A stretch of 64,000 bases of DNA from Gemella sp. zg-570. GTDB taxonomy: Bacteria; Bacillota; Bacilli; Staphylococcales; Gemellaceae. Numbering within the stretch: position 1 is the stretch's first letter; each line of letters starts with the position of its first letter. The notes below the pieces were generated by a model. That model searched no databases. It saw only the letters and a list, made by a program, of their open reading frames with translations, and was not told where the DNA came from. The position numbers and the translations under genes were made by a program. The DNA lies in assembly GCF_018866345.1 (NCBI RefSeq), contig NZ_CP076443.1:829501-893500 (forward strand), given 5' to 3'. Shown here one piece after another: positions 57,106-64,000 of the stretch.

Positions 57106-58533
57106 TTATTTATAAATTATCCAAATTTGTGTTGTTGCTTTTTCTATTTCTTCTTTAGCAAACCCTCTATAAGTATTTAATTTAATATCATCATCTGCTG
57201 GATCGTTTAAGTAATATTTACCATCTTCTAAGCCTCTGATAACTTTAAAACTTGGTCTATCCAATTTAAAGCTACCTTTTTTTGTTTGAATTAAGACAGG
57301 TTTATTATCTTTAAGGGCCTCATCTATTTTATTAAATTGATTTTTTCTAACATCATTTACTTTTAAATTATACTTATCAGCGAAATTTTTTACAATTTTC
57401 TCTGAAGTTCCTTGGCCGCTAAGATAATATTTATCGCCAGCCCAATCAACAATTTCTTTTATACTCAAACTGCTATAAGGATTTAGGTAATGCTCTATCA
57501 TGGCTAAAGCTATTATAGCATCTCCATTTTCTGATATTTTTTTATTATTATCTGTTCCATAACTTATATCTTTAACATCATCATTTTTAGAGTAATAAAA
57601 AGGTATATTCATACCACGATGAGGTGCATTTATAAGTTCTTCCCTTACTTTTTCATTATAATTGTCTACACTTATTAAATAGTATAAATATTCTTCTAGC
57701 CCTCTCGTTATAGCCATGACATAATCATTTTTATAAATTTCATTATTTAAAATATCTAAATCAATTTTGTTTTTTAAATTCCCAGCTGAAATAAGAACTT
57801 CAGGAACTTCATCTTTTAACTGATTTACTAAGATGTCATTTTTTTCTGACGTATTAACATTTAAAACATAATTACTATTCAAATTTTTTTCAATATATTT
57901 ACTTAAAAGTCTTGATATTTGTTTTCCGTAATTTAGAGAAACACCACTATTTGCTTGATCATTATTATAAATATTTATATTCAAAACCAAGCTAATATTA
58001 TTGTCATTAATTAGTTTAAGCTTGTTTTCTTCTTTTGCCTCATTATTATCCATTCTCGAAATATGGACTTTTATTCCCAATTTTTCCAACTCTTCCTTTA
58101 ATTTATTAGCTGTTTCTAAATTATAGTCTTTTTCTGTATCTACTACTAAAGGATTTAATAGTACGGAATAATTACTTAATTTTTCTTTCATCTTTTCTTC
58201 TGGACTTTTTATTTGTGAACCAGACACATTCCAACCAGCAACCCAACCTATTAGATTATCTGCTGTTCTTACTTCTATCCATTCATTACTTTCAGAATAT
58301 TTTTCTAAAATTGTTCCTGCTAATAATAATTTTATTTCTGGATAAATATCATCTGGTCCTGTTCTAAGTTCAGTTTCTTTAGATAAGGCTATTTGATTTT
58401 TGGTGATTTTTCTTTTATCTATAATATTTTTATTGTATTTATAATATAAAATTGCAGAACCTAATAGTAATACTCCCATAGAAAAAATTAAAATGGTAAG
58501 TAGACTAATTTTCTTTTTTCTTTTTATTCTCAT
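57106..58533 (-). CDS. LytH-like SH3b/amidase protein with degenerate amidase and C39-like domains
   Basis: 475 residues. Basic N-terminus and membrane anchor (11-30), SH3b domain (50-102, 'ELRTGPDDIYPEI', 'WIEVRTADNLIGWVAGW'), a domain aligning with Amidase_3 of LytH (121-288) and a C39-type peptidase-like domain (about 305-475). The amidase part lost the DPGHGG His (reads 'LLNPLVV', 124-131), the SIH His (now Ile 188) and the catalytic Glu (Ser 249); one zinc Glu survives (E134). In the C39 part Cys is replaced by Asp 338 ('SENGDAIIALAM') and the catalytic His by Ser 428, while the NDP Asp 444 remains. The gene follows dtd and rel, the LytH position of staphylococci. Probably a non-catalytic wall-binding protein. 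It ends three bases from dtd. Confidence 0.82.
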   Translation of the reverse strand: MRIKRKKKISLLTILIFSMGVLLLGSAILYYKYNKNIIDKRKITKNQIALSKETELRTGPDDIYPEIKLLLAGTILEKYSESNEWIEVRTADNLIGWVAGWNVSGSQIKSPEEKMKEKLSNYSVLLNPLVVDTEKDYNLETANKLKEELEKLGIKVHISRMDNNEAKEENKLKLINDNNISLVLNINIYNNDQANSGVSLNYGKQISRLLSKYIEKNLNSNYVLNVNTSEKNDILVNQLKDEVPEVLISAGNLKNKIDLDILNNEIYKNDYVMAITRGLEEYLYYLISVDNYNEKVREELINAPHRGMNIPFYYSKNDDVKDISYGTDNNKKISENGDAIIALAMIEHYLNPYSSLSIKEIVDWAGDKYYLSGQGTSEKIVKNFADKYNLKVNDVRKNQFNKIDEALKDNKPVLIQTKKGSFKLDRPSFKVIRGLEDGKYYLNDPADDDIKLNTYRGFAKEEIEKATTQIWIIYK

Positions 58534-58535
58534 AC

Positions 58536-58991
58536 TTATACCTTATTATTTGATAATTTTTCAAATATTATTGTTACTGGACCGTCATTTACTATCTTGA
58601 CTTCCATGTGTGTCTGAAAAATACCAGTTTGTACTTCCAATTCTTCCTTGCGTAGATATTCATTAAATTTTAAATATAATTCATTTGCTTTTTCAGACCA
58701 TGCCGCATCAGTAAAACTTGGTCTTTTGCCCTTTTTAGTGTCTGCATATAGGGTAAACTGAGAAATAGATAGTATTTCTCCCTTCACTTCTTTTATTCCT
58801 AAATTTATTTTTCCATTTTCATCTTCAAAAAGTCTGGCCTCTGCTATTTTTTTTGCTAAATACTTTGCATCTTCTTCGGTAGAATTTTTATGTACTCCTA
58901 CTAATAAACAGTAACCCTTATTTATAAAGCCTACAATTTTTTCATCAACTATTACTGAAGATTTTTTTACTTTTTGTAATACTACTTTCAT
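58536..58991 (-). CDS. dtd: D-aminoacyl-tRNA deacylase
   Basis: Hydrolyses D-amino acids wrongly attached to tRNAs. 151 residues. Active-site motifs 'ILSISQFTLYADTKKGKRPSF' (SQ-x-TL) and 'VNDGPVTIIFE' (GPVT) are intact. Nine bases from rel upstream; rel-dtd is a conserved Bacillota pair. Confidence 0.96.
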   Translation of the reverse strand: MKVVLQKVKKSSVIVDEKIVGFINKGYCLLVGVHKNSTEEDAKYLAKKIAEARLFEDENGKINLGIKEVKGEILSISQFTLYADTKKGKRPSFTDAAWSEKANELYLKFNEYLRKEELEVQTGIFQTHMEVKIVNDGPVTIIFEKLSNNKV

Positions 58992-58999
58992 AACTACCC

Positions 59000-61183
59000 C
59001 TATTTAACAATTCTCTCTACGCTATATATATCAGATATTTGACGTAATTTTTTCATTATAAAATTACATTCTTCTATATTTTTTATCAGAATACTAAGGT
59101 CAATTACGCAAGTCTTATCTAGCTTAGATTCTGAATTAAGTTTTGTTATTGCAATTTTACTTTCATTAAGTTTTAATAAAACATTACTAAGTAATAAATC
59201 TCTATCAAAACCATGTAGATGTAAGCTAACGGCATAATCTCTTTTATGTGTGCTTTGCACCCATTCTACATCGAGTATTCTATTTTTATCTTCATTGGCT
59301 ATATTAGGACATTCTTCTCTATGAACAGTTACACCACGACCTTTTGTTATAAATCCAACAATATTATCCCCTGGTATAGGTTTACAGCATTTAGACAATC
59401 TAACTAGTATATTGTCAACTCCTTTTACATAAACACCAGTATCCGTTATTATTTTTTTATTAGTATCCTCGCTTGCATTTATGAGTTTATCCAATTTTTC
59501 TTGGGCTAATTTTTCTTTTCTTAATCTTTCAGTTAGCCTCATGAAAACTTGATTAGCTGTTAATGCTCCGTAACCTATTGTGCGATAAAGGTCTTCTAGG
59601 CTAGCAAATCTATATTTATTTAAGACTAACTCAATAGCTTCTTGAGTCATTATTTCATCAATATCAAAGCCTTGTGCTTTAATTTCATCTTTTAGTAAAA
59701 TTTCACCCTTTGCAAGATTTTCTTCTCTGGCGGCCTTTTTAAAAAAGGATTTTATTTTTGATTTTGTTTGTGAAGAAGTGGCTAGATTTAACCAATCTCT
59801 ACTGGGACCAGATGAATTTTTGCTAGTTCTAACATCACAGATTTCTCCAGTTGATAAAACATAATCAAAAGGTACAATTTTATCATTTATTGTAGCCCCC
59901 ACCATCTTATTACCTACTTCGGTATGAATTGCATAAGCAAAGTCTACTACACAAGAACCCTTTGGTAATTCTATGATATCACTATTTGGTGTGAATACAT
60001 ATATCTTATCACTCAATAAATCCACTTTTAATGAATCCATAAAACTTTCTGCAGTAGCTTCTGTTTCATCCCCTTCTGCAATTTTTTGGAACCAATTTAA
60101 TTTTTGATAAAAATCATCTTGTTTATTGGTTTTTCTACCCTCTTTATAGGCCCAGTGGGCGGCAATGCCCTTTTCTGCTATCTCGTGCATTTCATAAGTT
60201 CTAATTTGAACTTCGAGAGGTTGTCCAGCAGGAGAAATTAAGGTCGTATGCAGTGATTGATACATATTAGGTTTTGGCATTGCAATATAATCTTTCATCC
60301 TGCCAGGAATTGGGAGCCACATATTATTTACAAGTCCCAAAGTTGCATAGCAATCTGCAACACTATTTACTAAAACCCTCACTGCTAACAAGTCATATAT
60401 TTCTTCAAAACTTTTATTATTTTTTTGCATCTTTTTATAAATACTATAAATATGCTTGGGCCTGCCATTTACTTCAGCAACAATATTATTTTCTACTAAA
60501 ATTCTCATTATATCTTCAGAGGCTTGCTTTATACTCTCAACACGAAAACTGCGTTTTTGTTTCATCATTCCCACTATTGAAAAGTATTGTTCAGGATGTA
60601 AATATCTTAATGAGGTATCTTCTAACTCCCATTTTATAGAACTAATACCCAGCCTGTGTGCCAAAGGGGCATAGATTTCCAAAGTTTCACTAGAAATTTC
60701 TTTTTGTTTTTCTTCACGCATATGCTTTAAAGTTCTCATGTTGTGAAGCCTGTCGGCAAGTTTCACGAATATAACCCTTATGTCGCTAGCTATTGCCATA
60801 AATAATTTTCTATGATTTTCTGCTTGGGATTGTTTTTTGGAGGTGAATTTCACCTTGTCTAATTTAGTAACTCCGTCAACTATTATAGAAATATCTTCAG
60901 TAAATAATTCTTTAATATCTTCTAAAGTATACTCTGTATCTTCTACAACGTCGTGTAAAAATCCAGCACAAACAGTGGCATAATCAAGTTTTAATTCTGC
61001 CAATATTCCTGCAACTTGAATGGGATGCATTATATAATCTTCGCCAGATTTCCTCTTTTGCCCTTCGTGAGCTTTTTTAGCCAGCAAAAAAGACTTGTCA
61101 ATCATTTCTAAATATTTTTCTGGAATATATTCTCTACAAATTTTAAAAACATCTTCATAAGTATAGGGATATTCTAAATTCAT
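59000..61183 (-). CDS. rel: Bifunctional (p)ppGpp synthetase/hydrolase Rel
   Basis: 727 residues, long RelA/SpoT homologue. HD hydrolase (about 20-190; 'EDYIMHPIQVAGILAEL', 'AGFLHDVVEDTEYT'), synthetase (about 200-350; 'NGRPKHIYSIYKKM', 'IYDLLAVRVLV', 'MPKPNMYQSLHTT'), TGS (about 390-450), helical, zinc-finger-like ('LVRLSKCCKPIPGD') and ACT domains. Both active sites look complete, so it can make and destroy (p)ppGpp. AAGGAG precedes the ATG. First gene of rel-dtd-lytH-like. Confidence 0.96.
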   Translation of the reverse strand: MNLEYPYTYEDVFKICREYIPEKYLEMIDKSFLLAKKAHEGQKRKSGEDYIMHPIQVAGILAELKLDYATVCAGFLHDVVEDTEYTLEDIKELFTEDISIIVDGVTKLDKVKFTSKKQSQAENHRKLFMAIASDIRVIFVKLADRLHNMRTLKHMREEKQKEISSETLEIYAPLAHRLGISSIKWELEDTSLRYLHPEQYFSIVGMMKQKRSFRVESIKQASEDIMRILVENNIVAEVNGRPKHIYSIYKKMQKNNKSFEEIYDLLAVRVLVNSVADCYATLGLVNNMWLPIPGRMKDYIAMPKPNMYQSLHTTLISPAGQPLEVQIRTYEMHEIAEKGIAAHWAYKEGRKTNKQDDFYQKLNWFQKIAEGDETEATAESFMDSLKVDLLSDKIYVFTPNSDIIELPKGSCVVDFAYAIHTEVGNKMVGATINDKIVPFDYVLSTGEICDVRTSKNSSGPSRDWLNLATSSQTKSKIKSFFKKAAREENLAKGEILLKDEIKAQGFDIDEIMTQEAIELVLNKYRFASLEDLYRTIGYGALTANQVFMRLTERLRKEKLAQEKLDKLINASEDTNKKIITDTGVYVKGVDNILVRLSKCCKPIPGDNIVGFITKGRGVTVHREECPNIANEDKNRILDVEWVQSTHKRDYAVSLHLHGFDRDLLLSNVLLKLNESKIAITKLNSESKLDKTCVIDLSILIKNIEECNFIMKKLRQISDIYSVERIVK

Positions 61184-61510
61184 CTAGGCTAGCTCCTTCC
61201 ATAAATATTTATATACTATAATAACATATTAATACAATAAATTCTAGATATACTAAGTTAATAAATTAAAATAATTATATTTTTTATTAAATTCATATAT
61301 AACTTTTATAATAGTATTAATGATTTTTTGATTTTTAATTATATAAAACTCGAAATTTTAAATCTTTTATTTTTTAATTTTTATTTTAATTTAATAAAAT
61401 TTTTGCCTAAATAGCAAATAAGAAGCCAATATATTGGCTTCTTATTTTTATTTGTGGTCATAATTATTTTATTATTTTATGACCCTATTAAATCCTAGCT
61501 ATCCTAGACT
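61184..61510. other. Intergenic region between rel and the surface-protein gene
   Basis: Bases 61184-61400 are AT-rich; a possible weak rel promoter lies near 61210-61240 (TTGTAT and TATATA about 16 apart, low confidence). Near the far end are two hairpins following the surface-protein stop: GGTCATAA (61456-61463) with TTATGACC (61477-61484), no T-tract, and a stronger one at 61416-61447. I see no gene. Confidence 0.5.
61416..61447 (-). terminator. Terminator of the surface-protein gene
   Basis: Stem AAATAAGAAGCCAAT (61416-61430) with ATTGGCTTCTTATTT (61433-61447). The minus-strand T-tract is short. It lies about 65 bases beyond the stop codon. Confidence 0.7.
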
Positions 61511-64000
61511 TTATTTTGACTCTTTGTCAATTCTTCTTCTTAATGATGCGATCATTAAGGCTAATCCTAGAGCTGTAGTTGAATAAACTACTGTATTTTT
61601 TTCTGCCTCTCCTGTTTTTGTTAGTTTCTTACTTGCATGTTTTCCTTTATGCTCTGCTTTAGTAAGTTTTTTAGCTTCTTTTTCTTCTGTAGAAGCATAA
61701 CCTAGATTGTCAATATTTGTTTCAAGCTTGCCTTCTTTTATTTCTTGGGCATTTGCTTGGTTTGCATTGTTATTTTCTGGTTTAAGTTCTAAGTTATTTG
61801 CTTCTTCTTCAGGTTGGGCTGCTGCTCCTATGTTAAATTCAGGTTCTCCTAGTCCTGGATTGCCAAGTAGACCTGCCTTGTTTATTGCTTTGGCTACGTT
61901 TTCTCCTGCCGCCTTGGCTTCTTCTTCTTTTTTGGCTAGTTCAACTTTTTCTTTACCTGTATTTAGTTCGGCCCTAACTTCTTCTATACTCGCTGCTCCG
62001 TTGATGCTATCTTCTGCTTCTTTGGCTGCTTGTGTTATCTTGTCTTTTGCTACGTCTTTTTGATCAGGAGTTAGGCTAGTGTTCTTGTCTATGTCTTGGT
62101 GAGCTTGGGCTTTTTCTGCTTCTACTTCACTTATTGCATCTGCTTTGGCTTTTTCTAGTTTGACTTTTTCTAAACCATTTTCTTTTGGTTGTGTTATTCC
62201 GTCTTTGTCTGGCGCAGCGTTGATGTTGTCTTCTGCTTCTTTAGCAGCTTTTGTTATCTTGTCTTTTGCTGCGTCTTTTTGATCTCTGTCTAGGTTGTTG
62301 TCAGCTTCTATTGCGTCGTTTGATGCTTGTTTTTCTACTTCTATTTTACCTATTGCGTCTGCTTTTTCTTTTTCTAGCTCAACTTTTGTTTTACCATTTT
62401 CTTTTGGTTGTGTTATTGCATTTGTGTCTGGCGCAGCGTTGATGTTGTTTTCTGCTTCTGTTGCGGCTGCGTCTACTTTTGCTTTGGCGTCTGCTTTTTG
62501 TTTGTCGCTTAAGCCTGGTGTGTTGTCTATGTCTTGGTGAGCTTGGGCTTTTTCTGCTTCTACTTCACTTATTGCATCTGCTTTGGCTTTTTCTAGTTTG
62601 ACTTTTTCTAAACCATTTTCTTTTGGTTGTGTTATTCCGTCTTTGTCTGGCGCAGCGTTGATGTTGTCTTCTGCTTCTTTAGCAGCTTTTGTTATCTTGT
62701 CTTTTGCTGCGTCTTTTTGATCTCTGTCTAGGTTGTTGTCAGCTTCTATTGCGTCGTTTGATGCTTGTTTTTCTACTTCTATTTTACCTATTGCGTCTGC
62801 TTTTTCTTTTTCTAGCTCAACTTTTGTTTTACCATTTTCTTTTGGTTGTGTTATTGCATTTGTGTCTGGCGCAGCGTTGATGTTGGCTTCTGCTTCTTTA
62901 GCGGCTGCGTCTACTTTTGCTTTGGCGTCTGCTTTTTGTTTGTCGCTTAAGCCTGGTGTGTTGTCTATGTCTTGGTGAGCTTGGGCTTTTTCTGCTTCTA
63001 CTTCACTTATTGCATCTGCTTTGGCTTTTTCTAGTTTGACTTTTTCTAAACCATTTTCTTTTGGTTGTGTTATTCCGTCTTTGTCTGGCGCAGCGTTGAT
63101 GTTGTCTTCTGCTTCTTTAGCAGCTTTTGTTATCTTGTCTTTTGCTGCGTCTTTTTGATCTCTGTCTAGGTTGTTGTCAGCTTCTATTGCGTCGTTTGAT
63201 GCTTGTTTTTCTACTTCTATTTTACCTATTGCGTCTGCTTTTTCTTTTTCTAGCTCAACTTTTGTTTTACCATTTTCTTTTGGTTGTGTTATTGCATTTG
63301 TGTCTGGCGCAGCGTTGATGTTGGCTTCTGCTTCTTTAGCGGCTGCGTCTACTTTTGCTTTGGCGTCTGCTTTTTGTTTGTCGCTTAAGCCTGGTGTGTT
63401 GTCTATGTCTTGGTGAGCTTGGGCTTTTTCTGCTTCTACTTCACTTATTGCATCTGCTTTGGCTTTTTCTAGTTTGACTTTTTCTAAACCATTTTCTTTT
63501 GGTTGTGTTATTCCGTCTTTGTCTGGCGCAGCGTTGATGTTGTCTTCTGCTTCTTTAGCAGCTTTTGTTATCTTGTCTTTTGCTGCGTCTTTTTGATCTC
63601 TGTCTAGGTTGTTGTCAGCTTCTATTGCGTCGTTTGATGCTTGTTTTTCTACTTCTATTTTACCTATTGCGTCTGCTTTTTCTTTTTCTAGCTCAACTTT
63701 TGTTTTACCATTTTCTTTTGGTTGTGTTATTGCATTTGTGTCTGGCGCAGCGTTGATGTTGGCTTCTGCTTCTTTAGCGGCTGCGTCTACTTTTGCTTTG
63801 GCGTCTGCTTTTTGTTTGTCGCTTAAGCCTGGTGTGTTGTCTATGTCTTGGTGAGCTTGGGCTTTTTCTGCTTCTACTTCACTTATTGCATCTGCTTTTG
63901 TTTGGGCTAGTTCTATTCCTGTTAAGCCGCTTGCTTTGGCTGTGTCTATTCCGTTGTTGTCTGTTGCTGCGTTGATGTCTCTTATTGCATCAGTTGCTGC
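61511..64000 (-). CDS. Large repetitive cell-wall-anchored protein (C-terminal part)
   Basis: C-terminal 829 residues of a sortase-anchored adhesin; the frame is open to the window edge and the N-terminus lies beyond. Order in the protein: short unique segment, then tandem 73-residue helical modules resembling DUF1542 (Ebh/SasC type), arranged as pairs in a 146-residue (438-bp) unit repeated about four times; a diverged last module (61950-62090); a Glu/Asn-rich spacer; and a sorting signal. The signal is 'KKLTKTGE' (LTKTG in place of LPXTG, L codon at 61624-61622), a hydrophobic segment 'VVYSTTALGLALMIASL' and 'RRRIDKESK'. Base composition is less AT-rich than the neighbouring genes. Function: probably adhesion or cell-to-cell contact. 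Confidence 0.88.
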   Translation of the reverse strand, partial: AATDAIRDINAATDNNGIDTAKASGLTGIELAQTKADAISEVEAEKAQAHQDIDNTPGLSDKQKADAKAKVDAAAKEAEANINAAPDTNAITQPKENGKTKVELEKEKADAIGKIEVEKQASNDAIEADNNLDRDQKDAAKDKITKAAKEAEDNINAAPDKDGITQPKENGLEKVKLEKAKADAISEVEAEKAQAHQDIDNTPGLSDKQKADAKAKVDAAAKEAEANINAAPDTNAITQPKENGKTKVELEKEKADAIGKIEVEKQASNDAIEADNNLDRDQKDAAKDKITKAAKEAEDNINAAPDKDGITQPKENGLEKVKLEKAKADAISEVEAEKAQAHQDIDNTPGLSDKQKADAKAKVDAAAKEAEANINAAPDTNAITQPKENGKTKVELEKEKADAIGKIEVEKQASNDAIEADNNLDRDQKDAAKDKITKAAKEAEDNINAAPDKDGITQPKENGLEKVKLEKAKADAISEVEAEKAQAHQDIDNTPGLSDKQKADAKAKVDAAATEAENNINAAPDTNAITQPKENGKTKVELEKEKADAIGKIEVEKQASNDAIEADNNLDRDQKDAAKDKITKAAKEAEDNINAAPDKDGITQPKENGLEKVKLEKAKADAISEVEAEKAQAHQDIDKNTSLTPDQKDVAKDKITQAAKEAEDSINGAASIEEVRAELNTGKEKVELAKKEEEAKAAGENVAKAINKAGLLGNPGLGEPEFNIGAAAQPEEEANNLELKPENNNANQANAQEIKEGKLETNIDNLGYASTEEKEAKKLTKAEHKGKHASKKLTKTGEAEKNTVVYSTTALGLALMIASLRRRIDKESK
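62095..63893 (-). repeat. 438-bp tandem repeats inside the surface-protein gene
   Basis: The same sequence recurs at 438-bp spacing: for example TTGGTGAGCTTGGGCTTT at about 62095, 62533, 62971, 63409 and 63847. About 4.1 copies. Copies 2-4 look identical by eye; the copy nearest the stop differs around 62445-62465. Each unit encodes two 73-residue modules ending in 'NINAAPDTNAITQPKENG' and 'NINAAPDKDGITQPKENG'. Confidence 0.93.

Noticed and set aside
60274-60674. Plus-strand frames inside rel
   Set aside because: Shadows of the rel coding sequence, with no ribosome binding site or conserved domains.
62095-63893. A CRISPR-like array
   Set aside because: Repeat units are 438 bp with no short direct repeats separated by unique spacers; it is a protein-coding repeat.
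61707-63975. Repeated plus-strand open frames, several of 63 and 81 residues, across the repeat region
   Set aside because: They are antisense to the adhesin gene, identical because the underlying 438-bp repeat is identical, hydrophobic and Leu/Ser-biased, and none has a convincing ribosome binding site.

Overview
The window is a contiguous piece of a low-GC (clearly AT-rich, GC well below 40% by eye) Gram-positive chromosome. Gene content fits a member of Bacillota: type-B L31, Prp-processed L27, an L21 leader, GpsB, YlaN, YqgQ, YtoI, PurR, class III fructose bisphosphatase, AddB, a bifunctional Rel and a sortase-anchored surface protein. Gene order and content suggest a Gemella-like or staphylococcus/bacillus-related species; the genus is an inference. 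I see no insertion sequence, prophage, CRISPR array or rRNA operon. Most genes lie on the minus strand; RodA, RarA, an aminotransferase, a CNNM-type protein and one unknown are on the plus strand.

Layout. 1-10.8 kb: pnp (cut by the window edge), then hemW-lepA-recX-miaA-mutL-mutS. 10.9-17.5 kb: rodA (+), an M42 peptidase, a small membrane protein, the 2-oxoacid:ferredoxin oxidoreductase korAB, and rarA (+). 17.5-25.3 kb: prmC-prfA-tdk, rpmE2, then priA-coaBC-gpsB-rsmE. 25.3-36.6 kb: fbp; uppS-cdsA-rseP; queA-tgt-yajC; a rhomboid-like/TPR gene with yqgQ, ylaN and ftsW; and a frameshifted PTS EIIA gene. 36.7-44.9 kb: an aminotransferase (+), the yqhY-nusB-xseA-xseB-ispA block, a three-tRNA operon whose middle member is a degenerate tRNA-Ser, a lipoprotein-type class B sortase, lplA and yidC. 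44.9-53.4 kb: addB, nrnA, ytoI, glmU, purR. 53.5-61.2 kb: a CNNM/CorC protein (+), an unknown membrane protein (+), rplU-prp-rpmA, and rel-dtd-lytH-like. 61.5-64 kb: the C-terminal part of a large repetitive cell-wall-anchored protein.

Much of the window is housekeeping, with many well-formed sigma-A promoters (17-bp spacers) and intrinsic terminators, several of which contain the stop codon of the gene they end. The most unusual signal is a pair of apparently dead enzymes at two separate loci. The gene at the rel-dtd-lytH position is a LytH-type amidase that has lost most metal and catalytic residues and carries an extra C39-like domain that also lacks its Cys and His. The gene beside yqgQ is a GluP/ActH-type rhomboid-TPR protein without the catalytic Ser and His. 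In Staphylococcus aureus LytH and ActH form one peptidoglycan-trimming complex, so this may be a complex kept as a non-catalytic pair. Other items are a tRNA-Ser(UGA) relic transcribed from a consensus promoter, two poly-A frameshifts in an EIIA gene, a sortase with a lipobox, and a 438-bp near-identical tandem repeat in the surface protein gene, which ends in an LTKTG sorting motif.
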